A stretch of DNA of 64,000 bases from Axinella damicornis. Lineage: Eukaryota > Porifera > Demospongiae > Axinellida > Axinellidae. How positions within the stretch are numbered: position 1 is the first letter of the stretch; each line of letters starts with the position of its first letter. Location of the stretch: contig OZ007506.1 of the NCBI GenBank assembly GCA_963931865.1, positions 5,184,696 through 5,248,695 of the forward strand, written 5' to 3'. A program made the position numbers and the translations under genes. Shown here in pieces: positions 20,171 to 31,672 of this stretch. Under the pieces are notes generated by a model. That model saw only the letters and a list, made by a program, of their open reading frames with translations, was not told where the DNA came from and made no database searches.

Positions 20171-21037
20171 CTGTATGTGTGCCATTGTGTGGCTATAGGA
20201 GGACTCATGGTAAAACAGTTTGTGCAAATCCTGACTAGCCAAGAACTTTTACAAACGTTTTTGACCCCTATATACAGAGATCATTTTCAGTGGCAATGGA
20301 GCAGCTGCTACAAAACCGTCAATATAATTTATTGTGACCAATACCAGAAGTGTGCAATAGATAGAAAAGGCAGGTAGCTATCAACAAAGAGAAAAAAAGA
20401 AAGGGAGATACAACATGCACACAGAAACGTCAAGTGGGGTGAGGTCCGTTGACCCTCCACAACGTTCTGGTCCATCCAAAGGATCCAGTTCCCCCAGACA
20501 AGAGAGGTGTGGTAGCTATACCAAATCCCATGTGCGGATTGCACATGTGGTGGGATGTATGTAATCTGTAATCAAACAGAACGGACATTAAACCTCTGCA
20601 TGAAGGAGCACATGAGAGCCCTGACTAACGCCGACTCTGCGACTTCAGTATAGCAGCTGCTTCAGCCAATGGGTCCGTGCTGTGTGGTAAAACACATCCA
20701 TAAAATAGCATCTCACAGCATGTAAGGCCTTGGTCGAGCTAGGATGTACATATTAGTATGCCAACTTCACCATGGTTTTATATACACTGACATACATTGT
20801 AGCTAGATCATTGTGTTCCATGTTGTTGATGATAATATGAAAGTGAAACCTCAAAACTCCACCCATGTATATTCAATTACTATTACATGACGTCAGTGGG
20901 TGGGACCGGCCTGCCAACATAAACATACAGAAAGACCGTGATATACGGATATGTGCCGGTTAGCTAGAGCATACTGAGCGGTACCGTTCGAACGTACACA
21001 TAACCAACTCAAAACCTACCCGGTAGATTTCTCGAAC

Positions 21038-21290
21038 CCCCCCCCCAGATGACCGGTTTGTCCAGGGGGCACAAAAACTTGGCTGTCCAGGGGGTTGTTA
21101 GCATTTTGTTGTTGTCCAGGGGGTAAAGGAGCCTTGTCCAGGGGGTAAAATAAAATTTAGTCTTTTTTTCGGGGGGGTATAGGACAATTTAGTCACTTGT
21201 CCAGGGGGTCAAGAAGCCTGAAGTGTATAGTCCAAACACTTCGGTCATCTGTGGGGGGGGGGGGGGGGGGGGGGGGGGGGTCGGACAACA
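21038..21290. repeat. TTGTCCAGGGGG motif cluster with poly-G run
   Basis: Six irregularly spaced copies of (T/G)TCCAGGGGG, at about 21058, 21090, 21114, 21135 and 21199 and a decayed one before, are followed by a G run of about 30 bp at 21252-21281. Flanking CCCCCCCCCAGA and TTTTTTTCGGGGGGG suggest a decayed element with G-rich termini. Confidence 0.6.
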
Positions 21291-22514
21291 AATGGAATAG
21301 CCCAATATTTCCACAATCTACTCTGTAGGCAGACGCAGCCATTCGTACTCGAGTAACTAAGACACCTGCTTTGACCACAATTTAGATAAACTTTGACAAC
21401 AGAAGCCAGTCAATCAAGAAGAAGGTGAGCACTGAGCACTACAGAAACAGGTGACATAAGCAGGTTGGACACTCAGTGTTTTGGTGTTTTTACTCATTTG
21501 CACCCTTTACTAAAACTCTTTAACTTCTACTTAGCTACTAAACGTTGAACTGAAACAACACTGGACAACTTCAAGTTCAAACCCTGGAATTAAGAACAAT
21601 GTCAAGAATATCGACATCATTTGGCACACTACTGTAAACAATATTGATATTGAGTGTTCGATAATTGGACAGAGAGCACTTTTCACAGCTCTTTGTACAC
21701 TATATTCTTGTATTTCATGTTAGTACTAAGGTCTTAGCTTATTTGCCGTACCCTTTTCCACAACTACGTACTCTGTTGGATAAAAATCTTTGAAAATGGA
21801 ACGAGTGAATATGTATTCCTATCTTCTGTCCTATCCTGAACGCGGCAGTTTAGTCAGTCCATGCAGTCCAGTCCCACGTTCCCGTCCCACTTCCCACGTC
21901 TAAAACCAACAATAATATATTCATGAGGCGTGCACTCTGTCGTCATCACCGGTCTTGCCGCCCCTGATATACTTCTCGCAAGGAAGACTCCTACGCTGGT
22001 GATTCAAATCTCCTCTCCAACCTCCCAAGAAGCAATGACTACACAGAAGGTGGTAACATTAAGCTCAATTGCACAACGGCCGTCCCATGTATTCCCACCC
22101 GGGGGCAAAATACTACAGTCAGCGTCCCAACAAGCCGGTGAGATCGTATAAATGTAAAGGATTCCGATCTTGATGGATATGCACAGCGCACAATGTCACC
22201 ATGGGCATGGTAGCTACCAGATATGTACGGTATGTTGGAGAGAGCCTGGGAATGAGGCTAGTATAGTACGCTCCTTATGCCAGCCATGCAAGTTTTCTGC
22301 TTAGGCTAGCCGCAGTATTAGACAATGCCATAAACATATAACTAAGGGAATGCATTGCATTGTGGGACAAGCGTGAGCGAGTGCGTATGCAGAATATTAA
22401 ATGTTTGCACATGACTGTTATCCGAATGTGACTGAGAATAGCCCAACCTCAGGCCAGGACTGTCCAGGACATGAGGCACTCTCCCTGTCTTCATGACATA
22501 CTACATGATTGTAC

Positions 22515-22565
22515 CAGGAGCTTATGAGCGGCGAAGCCGCGAATTCGCCGCTCATAAGCTCCTGA
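22515..22565. repeat. Perfect hairpin
   Basis: CAGGAGCTTATGAGCGGCGA pairs with TCGCCGCTCATAAGCTCCTG around GCCGCGAAT. It is likely a minimal foldback element. 21291-22514 otherwise shows nothing recognisable. Confidence 0.8.
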
Positions 22566-22646
22566 TTGTACTGAACAGAACGGAACGGAAGGGAACCACG
22601 GTCTAAAACACGGACAGTGGCAGAACCACAAAAGTTGCTCAAAAAT

Positions 22647-22934
22647 GGTGTGATAGACTCTGCTCTGACTGTGATAGACTCTGCTCTGACTGACTGTGAT
22701 AGACTCTGCTCTGACTGTGATAGACTCTGCTCTGACTGACTGTGATAGACTCTGCTCTGACTGTGATAGACTCTGCTCTGACTGTGATAGACTCTGCTCT
22801 GACTGTGATAGACTCTGCTCTGACTGTGATAGACTCTGCTCTGACTGACTGTGATAGACTCTGCTCTGACTGTGATAGACTCTGCTCTGACTGTGATAGA
22901 CTCTGCTCTGACTGTGATAGACTCTGCTCTGACT
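22647..22934. repeat. Minisatellite, 21-bp unit, 13 copies
   Basis: Unit GTGATAGACTCTGCTCTGACT, with an extra GACT after the second, fourth and ninth copies (25-bp variants). The 21-bp period keeps open frames on both strands, explaining the repetitive open frames, but there is no evidence that it is coding. Confidence 0.95.
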
Positions 22935-23189
22935 CGCAGCAGAACTGATCACGCACGGTCTAATTTACATGCAGCTAACAAGAGGTCCGAGGTTGATGGT
23001 CGCAAACAACTTTAACAGATTCACATATGACCAAAGATGATACAAGATGGACAATGAAGAACTCAGCCTTTATACTCTCCTCCCTAGCAACCTTATAGTG
23101 CACAAGAAAACCATAATCCATAGGCGTAGCAGTGATTTGCAGGATGGTCACATGCTGCCGGAGGCAGTGCATAGAGGCGCGTAGTGTTA

Positions 23190-23490
23190 ATCAATCCGCA
23201 CAAAGTGCGGAAAATTGATTTCGCCTTCATTTTTCATTATCAGGATGGGCTCTCATGGCAATTTCTTGGCGTGTTAAGTGGATTCAACAGCGTGTTTCAG
23301 TAAACTAGGACACGAGCTAACATCTGCTTGTCAGTGCTTTACTACTACACACACACCCCAATTATGTTCGCACCCACTTAGTTAGCCTTCCTACTCCTGA
23401 TTGTGCAACATGAGAGCCTTATGGCAACTTCTCTCTTCCCCTGTGAGAGTCTGGCCCACAAGCTGCGAGCACGTAGAGTGGATGAATGGA
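23190..23490. repeat. Dispersed repeat related to 10700-10870 and 14820-15090
   Basis: Starts with a short hairpin (CGCACAAAGTGCGG), then TTCATTATCAGGATGGGCTCTC and TTCGCACCCACTTAGTTAGCC, blocks shared with the two other sites. No coding sequence. Confidence 0.5.
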
Positions 23491-23518
23491 CGCCATCCAA
23501 GTTTTGACGGCTGGAAAC

Positions 23519-23749
23519 TGTAATATCGGGGCTCACTGAGCAAATCTTGTTGAACAATATACAAGAACCAAAGTACAACATTCAGACAGGTCTTTTATAC
23601 AAAACTAACAGATTAAATATTACACATAAGGTGAGTACAAGGTAACAGGTTAGTGCCTACATAACCAAAGAGGTAACACATTAATACATACAATACAATC
23701 CTAGTTTACACTGTTACACCTAGAAGTGTGGAATGAGTTCACATTACCA
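23519..23749 (-). repeat. 3' LTR of the second LTR element
   Basis: 231 bp, TGTAATATC...ATTACCA on the plus strand (TG...CA on both readings). The polypurine tract lies at 23750-23765. Confidence 0.8.
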
Positions 23750-23777
23750 CATCTCCTCCCCTGTTAAATCAGAGAGT

Positions 23778-26087
23778 TCAGCTTTCTGAGATGACCATGA
23801 ATCGATCAGGAGGGTGACGATCTCGTTGTGGGTAACGACGGCTCACAACTGGTTGGGATGCAGATGCATGCTGAGGAACCTGAGGTTCAGGCGGATTGAG
23901 GGTATCAGCATCAGCTGGGTAGTGATGATTATCCAGAATGGGTGAATCTATTGGGCGGAAATCAGTTGCTGGAAGTTGAGAGGATGACTCCATGCATTTC
24001 CTAAGCTGGTCAATGTGTCTCTTCCAAAGGTTTCCATTGCCAACATCGACTGTGTAGGTGACTGGACCTAGTTTCTTCAAAATGGTGCCACGAATCCATT
24101 TGTTGGAGTGCCGATAGTCCTTGACCATGACGGGGGTTCCGGGGAACAGACAACGCTGCTTTGAATGGCTATCATGATGTTTCTTTTGCTCTGCTTGTCT
24201 GGACTCCACAATTCCCTTTGTGTCAGGCTTGAGCAGGTCAAAGCGAGTTCGTAGCTTGCGATTCAGGAACAATTCGCTTGGTGATGTGTCAGTGGTGGCA
24301 TGGGTTGAAGTTCGGTAGGTGAGTAGGAACTCCGATAGACGATGTTGAAGAGATCTACCGTCTTGCTCTCCAGCTCTCATTGAGCGTTTGAATGTTTGCA
24401 CGAAGCGCTCTGCAAGTCCGTTCGAAGATGGGTGGTACGGTGAGCAAAGGATGTGCTTGATGTGATTGCCCTTCATGAACTGTGCAAACTCGGTTGACGT
24501 GAATTGCGGACCATTATCCGAAACGAGCTGTTCTGGCAGTCCGAAACGAGCGAACAGGGATCGTAGAGCTTCAATGGTTGTGTGAGAGGTGGTAGTTGAC
24601 ATTGTGACAACCTCAGGCCACTTAGAGTGGGCATCGACCACTATGAAAAACATCTTGCCCTGGAAGGGTCCAGCAAAATCCACATGGATCCTCTTCCATG
24701 GAGTGTCTGGCCAAACCCATGGATGTAGTGGTGCTGTAGGTGGATTGGGCTTGATGGCTTGACACGATGGTGCTGTGTCCGTGCGGACGTTCAGAATTGC
24801 TTTGTAGGGGTCTACGGTGCCCAGTTCGTCAGCGAACAATGACTGATGTTGCTGCATTAACAATTTCAGCGGGCTGAGTTGGGCGCTGCGGATGCTGGCA
24901 ATCTTATTCCAGTCAAGTCGGAGGTATCGCAACCAGTTCCGTCCGAACAGACTTGGGCCATCTCCCCCGACAACAACCAGTACAAGTTTCTCTGCTTGAC
25001 TTCCGTACTGTACACGTACGTTCAGCGTCCCGATAACCTTTATAGGTTCTTCTGTGTAAGTCCTGAGGACCAGGTCCGAGGCGTGTAGCTTCAAGTGCGG
25101 GAGCAACGCTCGTCTGGTCTTCTCGGAGATGATCGAAACGGCGGCGCCCGTGTCAACCTCCATCGTCAGGCTTGTGCCATTGACGACTACGTCAACTTCG
25201 ACTGGGGGGGACGATTGCGTGCCCATCTTGTGAAGATGGTAGTCTTCGCCACTACTTTCACCAGTATCAGCGGTTGGGTCGTCATCTTGAACACGGTTAG
25301 TGTTTCTGTGTTTCTTGTTCCGGGTAGGTTTCGGCTGGGTGCGGCGCGTAGGTTGGTTCTTTGATCTGCAGGCCGGCGCGATATGTCCTCGTTTGCCGCA
25401 GTGGTGGCATTCAGCGTCTTTAAATTTGCATTCGGCTGGGTCGTGGGCGGAACGGCCACAGCGGTAGCACGGTCGCCGCTCTTTAGTCCGAGGGGATTGG
25501 CTAGAAAAGGATCGGATAGCAGGATCTGATGGCTTGAACGATTTTGTGTTCTTGTCAGCTGCTTCCATGCTTCGGGCGATGTCCATCGCTTTGGCGTAGG
25601 TGAGCTCAACCTCTGAGAGTAGTCGGCGCTGGATGTTCTCGTGCCGTAGGCCGCATACAAGGCGGTCGCGGAGGACTTCCTCCAGGGTTCCCCCAAACCG
25701 ACAGTGGGTCGCCAACCTCCGTAGGGCTGCATCGTAGTCAGTGATGCTCTCTCCCACAGCTTGGTCCCGTTTGTGGAAATGGAATCGCTCTGCTATTACT
25801 GCACGTTTCGGCTCGTAGTGACGGCACAGAACGACTGAAATCTCTGACAGAGATTTGGTCTTTGGCGGATCCGGCGCGAGTAGATCGCTTAGGAGGGCGT
25901 ACGTCGCAGATCCGATAGCGCTGAGGAGAATGGGTACTTGCTTGTCTTCATCCACGGAGTTGGCGGTAAAGTAGAGTTCAACACGTTCAAGGTAGGCCTT
26001 GATTGCATCCGACTCGGGCTGAAATTCCTTAAGAGTGCCGAACTGCGTGGCCATGTCGCGGGAACGAATCGAAATCCTCGTCGCCAA
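23778..26087 (-). CDS. Gag-protease-integrase polyprotein lacking reverse transcriptase (769 aa)
   Basis: One uninterrupted frame. Residues ~1-180 are a Gag with FGTLKEFQPES and a retroelement-type capsid helix region. CYRCGRSAHDPAEC and CHHCGKRGHIAPAC are two CCHC knuckles at ~210-245. EVDTGAAVSII at ~310 is the aspartic protease active site, followed by LFGRNWLRYL. Right after the short NVRTDTAPSCQ segment the frame jumps to the integrase core: HVDFAGPF (first Asp), VSDNGPQF (second Asp) and GLAERFVQTF (Glu) at ~465-590. A C-terminal chromo/GPY-like tail with KWIRGTILKKLGPVTY follows. Reverse transcriptase, RNase H and the integrase zinc finger are missing, apparently by an in-frame deletion. 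It is probably a non-autonomous element that needs another element's RT. A host-adopted gene is an alternative, but flanking LTRs argue against it. Confidence 0.85.
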   Translation of the reverse strand: MATRISIRSRDMATQFGTLKEFQPESDAIKAYLERVELYFTANSVDEDKQVPILLSAIGSATYALLSDLLAPDPPKTKSLSEISVVLCRHYEPKRAVIAERFHFHKRDQAVGESITDYDAALRRLATHCRFGGTLEEVLRDRLVCGLRHENIQRRLLSEVELTYAKAMDIARSMEAADKNTKSFKPSDPAIRSFSSQSPRTKERRPCYRCGRSAHDPAECKFKDAECHHCGKRGHIAPACRSKNQPTRRTQPKPTRNKKHRNTNRVQDDDPTADTGESSGEDYHLHKMGTQSSPPVEVDVVVNGTSLTMEVDTGAAVSIISEKTRRALLPHLKLHASDLVLRTYTEEPIKVIGTLNVRVQYGSQAEKLVLVVVGGDGPSLFGRNWLRYLRLDWNKIASIRSAQLSPLKLLMQQHQSLFADELGTVDPYKAILNVRTDTAPSCQAIKPNPPTAPLHPWVWPDTPWKRIHVDFAGPFQGKMFFIVVDAHSKWPEVVTMSTTTSHTTIEALRSLFARFGLPEQLVSDNGPQFTSTEFAQFMKGNHIKHILCSPYHPSSNGLAERFVQTFKRSMRAGEQDGRSLQHRLSEFLLTYRTSTHATTDTSPSELFLNRKLRTRFDLLKPDTKGIVESRQAEQKKHHDSHSKQRCLFPGTPVMVKDYRHSNKWIRGTILKKLGPVTYTVDVGNGNLWKRHIDQLRKCMESSSQLPATDFRPIDSPILDNHHYPADADTLNPPEPQVPQHASASQPVVSRRYPQRDRHPPDRFMVISES

Positions 26088-26088
26088 A

Positions 26089-26245
26089 TGTAATATCGGG
26101 GCTCACTGAGCAAATCTTGTTGAACAATATACAAGAACCAAAGTACAACATTCAGACAGGTCTTTTATACAAAACTAACAGATTAAATATTACACATAAG
26201 GTGAGTACAAGGTAACAGGTTAGTGCCTACATAACCAAAGAGGTA
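26089..26245 (-). repeat. 5' LTR (truncated) of the second LTR element
   Basis: Matches 23519-23675 nearly base for base, then diverges at AGAGGTAA. The remainder (about 75 bp) is missing. 26246-26700 holds nothing recognised. Confidence 0.8.
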
Positions 26246-26700
26246 AACAACACGCAGGTGCCGTAGGCTTCGCTCAGGACCGGCTCCACTGAATGACACG
26301 GTTCGTCGGAGTTTGCTGGCGAAACTGAGGCAAGGAGATCGAAGGCAGTGGTAAGCGCTGTCCAGGGTAACAGCAGTGAGTTTAGATTAGAAGTTCATTG
26401 ACTTACTAGAGAATGGCTGTGACTACCGCGGTTAGCATGCCAGAGCTGCGCGCACCACTGATCTCGTAACAAACCATTTAGCACGTGATTTCTATAAATA
26501 GAATCGGTTTGCCGTTTGCAGAGTTACATGTCTTGAAATTAGGGATCTCCTTAGGCGACCCCTAAAGAGCATGGGCAATGTTGCCTCATGCAGTCAAGTC
26601 TTCTATACTTTGGCTCCGGTGGACATCCGTCTCCTGCAGTCAAATTAGCCTTTGATCAGTATCTTGTTCCTCCGTCTTGGTATCGATTGATGAGTTTGTA

Positions 26701-28084
26701 ACAGTGAAACCCCTCTTAATTAACCCTTTAAGCCCCATTGACGTCTATAGATGTCATTTAGACCCTATGCACTTGTAGGGCTTCTCGTCAGTCCAAAAAG
26801 AGACCAAAAAATAAGCTTCAGAAGGCCTAGGGACAAGTTTGAGGGACGAACCCAAAAATTTGGTCAGTTTGCGGCGCGCACCCCCAGCTAAAACGTAGAA
26901 GCGGGGGGTATCGAAAGGGGGGGCATGGGCATTTTTTATTTTAATTTTAATGAGATTCATTGACCCAAGGATTTTGGGTTTTAAGGTTACAATGCACAAT
27001 TCGATAAACGTTTTTGCTGGTAACTTTGCCGCTTTATATCTCAGGAACTATAACAGATATCAATCCGAAACAAGCTGCATTCCAACATTCCAACACCACA
27101 TGAAAGAAGTACGAACACCTGGAACAGGAAAGTAAAATGCCTCAAGGCATTTGGACCTAGGCAATTAGACTCACTGTTCAAGCGCTTTTGCGCCAAATTA
27201 CTGAGAGGCAGACGGTAGCCCAACCCTCAAAAATTCTCCAGCACTAGTACACAGTACTTGCTAGGTCATGACGAAGAGATATTCGGCGATCTGTGTCTAC
27301 TTTTAGCTACATGTACAAAAACTTACCGGTTCAGCCAAGATGAGCATTCTGTAGGCATGCATAGCCTCCGCCAATTTCGTGATATCGCTTCGTGCCGCCC
27401 TGCAAAATACATCAGGCTACACGTGCAGCAAGTCAAAATTCATGCATGAGAAACAATTTCCCTTTGTTATAATATTTGGCACAAGGTATGAAATACTGTA
27501 AGGTCTCATTAGTCTGAGTTTGTACCACGTTTACATGTACCACTTCCGCTATGAATATTATTATCTCGGTTTATGTAAACAAACTGACAGCTGCCTCCTA
27601 ATTGTTCATCATAACCTTAACGAGATTCATAGACCCCACCCAGGACCTCAAGAAAACATGCAAATTGGTGGTGTAAGGTGTACCATCAGTCAGATCTGGC
27701 CCAAGTTTAGGGAAAATGCTGAGCGAAAATCCGGCTGACATCAACCTTTGACCTCCAATTGCTGGGCTTGTGGGGGGTCATGAATATCATTAACGGTATT
27801 GCCAGAGGAGTCTCTCCATGTGTGCGAGCCCCACCAAGTCTGGCCACTGAGGAGCGAATGCTGTGGGAGAGGAGTACCTGCGAAGGTGGTGTGCGCTAAA
27901 TGCATGAAAATGTGTTGTCTTGGTGGGAAGAATTCAGTAGTTAAAGGGTTAACTTAAGGACACCCTAATCAACTCAAGCTTCTCCCTAAGCAGGACACTT
28001 CCTAACTTCATGCTGTTTCCCGGCCCCGAAATAAGGACACGTATTAGGGGCCCAAGGGTGTCTGTATTAGAGGGGTTCCACTGT
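26701..28084. mobile_element. Outer MITE, pogo/Tigger-like ends
   Basis: Left end ACAGTGAAACCCCTCTTAAT and right end (reverse complement) ACAGTGGAACCCCTCTAATAC. The element was split by the TTAA-flanked element at 26724-27948. An exact TA duplication is visible only on the left. Confidence 0.55.
26724..27948. mobile_element. piggyBac-like non-autonomous element (TTAA target)
   Basis: Flanked by TTAA at 26720-26723 and 27949-27952. Termini are CCCTTTAAGCCC and, inverted, CCCTTTAACTAC. TTAA targets with CCC-starting ends are characteristic of piggyBac. There is no transposase; its interior (27680-27940) resembles the interior of the MITE at 1556-1942. Confidence 0.65.
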
Positions 28085-28212
28085 GCTGAAGCCCAACAGC
28101 TGCTGCTGCTGTCCCCTCATCAAAGCTTTCTGGCTTCAACTGTCTGATGTGAAAAATATTTGTAATGTCCCTTATGGCTTTAATCAATAATCATTTGTTC
28201 TATTTTCTGCAG

Positions 28213-30466
28213 GTACTCCAGGAGTCATTGGTAGGTTTGTCAAAATATGTAGCCAAGGGGTATCATTATTTGTACATTCCAACTAGCCTTGTACCCAGGC
28301 AGGGCCTGAGTATATGAGTAACATGCAATCAGTGCTCCACATCTATAACCCCATATAACTACTATATGAATTTGTTGCTGCGAGGATGGAATTACTATAT
28401 GCACTAAGCTATCAGTAAGCACCCATGCAGGTCCTATTTCAGCTTTCATAGTGCATAGTCACCTGTCAAGGGCATGAATAGTATGTTGTACATATGTATG
28501 AGGCTAGGTGAGCACACAATGTCCGCTAATATTGTGGAGGCATATTGTAGCTTTATGCGTAATACAGCCTATGTTGTGCATACACATAAATACCTGAATG
28601 CAGTGTCCAGCAATATGTTCATTGTGTAATACAAAGTAACAATGAATAGTGTTGGTACATAACACTGCTTACAATCTTACATGTACAGTGCAGGCAAGGT
28701 TAGAGAATGACCTGAAACCCGTGGCTGCTAGGTGGTACGATCTTGGGGTGCACCTTGGACTTGATACTGGTGTACTTGATGGTGTGAGTGGTAAAGAACA
28801 CCAAACGGAAAAGTGTTTCACGCAAACACTGACTGAGTGGTGGAACAACAACCCCGTGCCCAGAAAATGGGAACCGATCATTGCAGCCTTGAAGACCGAG
28901 GCTGTAGGATACAAGGCACTAGCATGCACTCTGGAAGATTCACAAGGTTAATATTGTGCTTGCTTTCAAGATTAGCTCTGCTAATAATCTGAGGTGTTGT
29001 TGCAATGCCTCTATTCCAATACACAAGAATCTATGGATATATGCATGCTACCTGCTTTTGGGATTAGCTACATGCTGACCACAAAATATGAAATTCTTGT
29101 GTGTGTTAGTTGTGAATCTTTCATAACGGAAATGCGTGGATATCGGAATGGGGTAATTTGGAACACCTATACCAATTTTGCTTGAGTCAAGTCTACTACC
29201 CAATTTCCTGCCAGTCCAGGCAGCAACAATTTGCTTCTGCATAAGAACGTGTACGAGCAGACTGCAATGCATAATTTGATGTAGCTCAGCTACTAAGCTA
29301 GTCTACCAGCAACCACTTATAACCACTCGTGCCCTTTCACTGCAGTCTTTTGAAATACCCACTGAAATACCGTTTGCTGGCCTTGAAGTTAGCCTACTAT
29401 ATGTTAGTAGTTCATGCACAGTTCCATTCAGAACTACTTTGCATTGATATTACACTATATTGATGATGCTTAAAATTTTCTACACCGAAATCCAGGCAAT
29501 ATATCTATAGGACTTGGACTTCTTATGGCCAAGCTGAAACCAATCAGAGCCAGCTGGCATGCCTTCGGAATTCAACTACACATCAGTCCCAATAGGCTGA
29601 AAGAATTCGAGGTATACACTAGCAATGTCGGTTTCTACCTGAGTGAAGTGATCCGACTCTGGCGTGAGATGGACCCCCCTCCAAAAATACAACATCTCAT
29701 AAATGCTGTCAAATATTTGGATCACAGAGTATTAGCTTCAAAGTTGGACAAGGACTATGAAGGTAAGTGTGTGTGCTTAATGTCTTGTGGCTTTTCAGAT
29801 TGGGAATATGTACCTTGCAGCAACAATGTGCATGGTTTTGATATATATGTAGAGTTTGCCCTTATTTGGTGTTGTGGCCGACAGGTGGACTAATTTCAGT
29901 TGATGCATGCATATGAACAACTCCTATTGCATGCACAGTATATATAGCCCTTGAGTGGAAAAAGCTATAACTCGAATTGAAGCACACGAGGAATGTCATT
30001 TGAAATTAAGCGCATCTCGCTTAGAGGCGCATATTTCCTTCCTGTGGAGATATAGGCACACACGCCTAATAACGAGCGACTACGGTAGGGTCGAAACAGT
30101 TATATTTGGCTGTGTACAAAATGAAAGGTATTCAATGCTGTGAGAATTCACTTCTTGCTACCAGAAGCAATACATCACAATCTACTCATACTGAAATATT
30201 GATCACTTGCAATAAAAGAAGCTGGAGGTATAAATTATTTCTATGCAGGGTGCACACTATAGGCTGGAACCGGAAACTAAGGAGCAGAGAATCAGACTGT
30301 TGCACATATTTAAAAAAAGAACTGATTCCATTTTCAATTTAAGTTTACTTCTAAATGACATGAATTATACCACATAGGTGTTATTGTTATTCATTTTGCA
30401 GGCACAAACGTTATCCCCTTTCACTGGTATTGGGACAGATCTGTCTCTTCACTATTTTCTTATTGA
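28213..30466 (+). CDS. Protein with two tandem Death domains (3' exons)
   Basis: Exons are 28213-28230 (18 nt), 28689-28946, 29496-29762 and 30402-30466, all joined in phase 1 with normal GT-AG sites; the stop is at 30464-30466. The second exon encodes a Death-domain-like helix bundle: RWYDLGVHLGLDTGVLDGV, WWNNNPVPRKWEPIIAAL, then YKALACTLE. The third encodes another: SWHAFGIQLHISPNRLKEF, VIRLWREMDPPPKIQHLI, then HRVLASKL. The spacing of the core Trp, Leu-Gly and final Leu-Ala-x-x-Leu is typical of the Death superfamily, which makes homotypic contacts in apoptosis and innate signalling. The final exon gives a 21-residue tail ending SLFSY. The 5' exons are not certain; the B-box exons at 7062-7696 end in a compatible phase. 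Small exons between 29762 and 30402 cannot be excluded. Confidence 0.65.
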
Positions 30467-31060
30467 GGGCGAGCATGAGCAAGCCCCACATAGATGAGTT
30501 GACACCGGATCTGTCTCTTCACTATATATTTTCTGTTATTTTTTTCAATTGTTCATACATGTGTTACATTTTTGTTTTTAATGCACCCTTGATATTTTAT
30601 TAATATTGATTAAGCAAGTCCGTAATTGAGAGGTGTTGATGACTATATCTCTCAACTGCTTGGGAATTCTTACTGGTAAAAGGATTCCGTGATAGACTTT
30701 TATTCTCTACCTCTCAAAAAGAAGCAAGCAAATAAACAGTGGGGACTGCCATTCGCATCCCATCCCATTCATAAAGGAACCGAGCATGGATAAAATGGAA
30801 AACCTCGTTCCCAGGATGTGTGGGTTGTGCTGTTGCTCTGCTTGATTGCAGGACATTTCTTCCATCACTATCAGCGAATACATGCATGCCTTTCGTGCAA
30901 TACTCAGTTCATTTGTAAAGCCATGCATGCAGTACCATTATTGTATGCACATATGCCAATTATTATTATACTGGTCAAAACAGCTCTTTGAGTATTTGTG
31001 AATGTCTTGCACCATAACTATCACAGAAGGGTAGAATAATTTTGAACAATAATGAATTTC
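30467..31060. other. No gene recognised
   Basis: AT-rich sequence, possible 3' UTR of the Death-domain gene, with one GTTCCCAGG MITE end near 30805. Confidence 0.3.
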
Positions 31061-31097
31061 TTAGTAGGCCTGAGGATATTATCCTCAGGCCTACTAA
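31061..31097. repeat. Perfect 37-bp palindrome
   Basis: TTAGTAGGCCTGAGGAT pairs with ATCCTCAGGCCTACTAA around ATT. Confidence 0.85.
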
Positions 31098-31584
31098 TAA
31101 TAGCTACGCACACACATGAATGACAATTACTGGTATAGCTAAGTTCCTGGTGACATTGCTGCATGTATCCTTGTCCTGGACTGTCAGCTCAGAAAGGTCA
31201 TTGGCTACTTGAGTGTGAATAGCTAACTAATCTAAAAGTGAGTGGGAATTAATGTTCGTGAAACTACTGAAGCCAGAAGGCCAGCCTGGAAGATGAAGCT
31301 ACACCTTATTACTTGGACTATATGTAGACGTTGATGTATATATACAATGTAGCCTATATCTTTGACGTCCCATAAATAATGCCTTCTAGATAGAACCAAT
31401 ACCACTGAGGTGAGTGCATACTGTCTCCCCATGCTCCAACTATTGGTACACAATGGCCAGGGTTCTTCTCGAAGGCATTTTTAGTATTCATGGAGTGTCA
31501 ATGATGCAGTAACTGTGTCAAAGATTTTCAGCAGTTCTTTCAGCTATTGCATCTTGAAAGAACTGCTGCCACAAATACAATTTG

Positions 31585-31672
31585 TTAACGAAGTGGATAT
31601 TGGTCGGGCAGGAAGTAGGGCAATGGGTTAGGGTATATTAGGTGTACTTCCTGCCGGACCAATATCCACGTC
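31585..31672. mobile_element. Hairpin MITE
   Basis: AACGAAGTGGATATTGGTC and GGCAGGAAGTA pair with TACTTCCTGCC and GACCAATATCCACGTC around a GGGTTAGGGTATATTAGG loop. Confidence 0.65.

Larger units (their letters stand above)
23519..26245 (-). mobile_element. Gypsy-type LTR element with RT-less Gag-Pro-Int frame
   Basis: The left (3') LTR at 23519-23749 and a truncated right (5') LTR at 26089-26245 share an almost identical 157-bp stretch starting TGTAATATCGGGGCTCACTG. On the minus strand a TTTGGCGACGAGG primer region follows the 5' LTR, and a CAGGGGAGGAGATG polypurine tract precedes the 3' LTR. The outer part of the 5' LTR is replaced by unrelated sequence after 26245, so no target duplication can be seen. 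The near identity of the LTRs and the open frame point to a young insertion. Confidence 0.85.

Noticed and set aside
22647..22934. CRISPR-like array
   Set aside because: Units are contiguous without spacers, in an animal genome; simple minisatellite.
22491..22956. Repetitive 105-153 residue open frames (SQSRVYH, AESITV repeats)
   Set aside because: The 21-bp minisatellite period keeps frames open on both strands; no flanking domain, start context or splice support.
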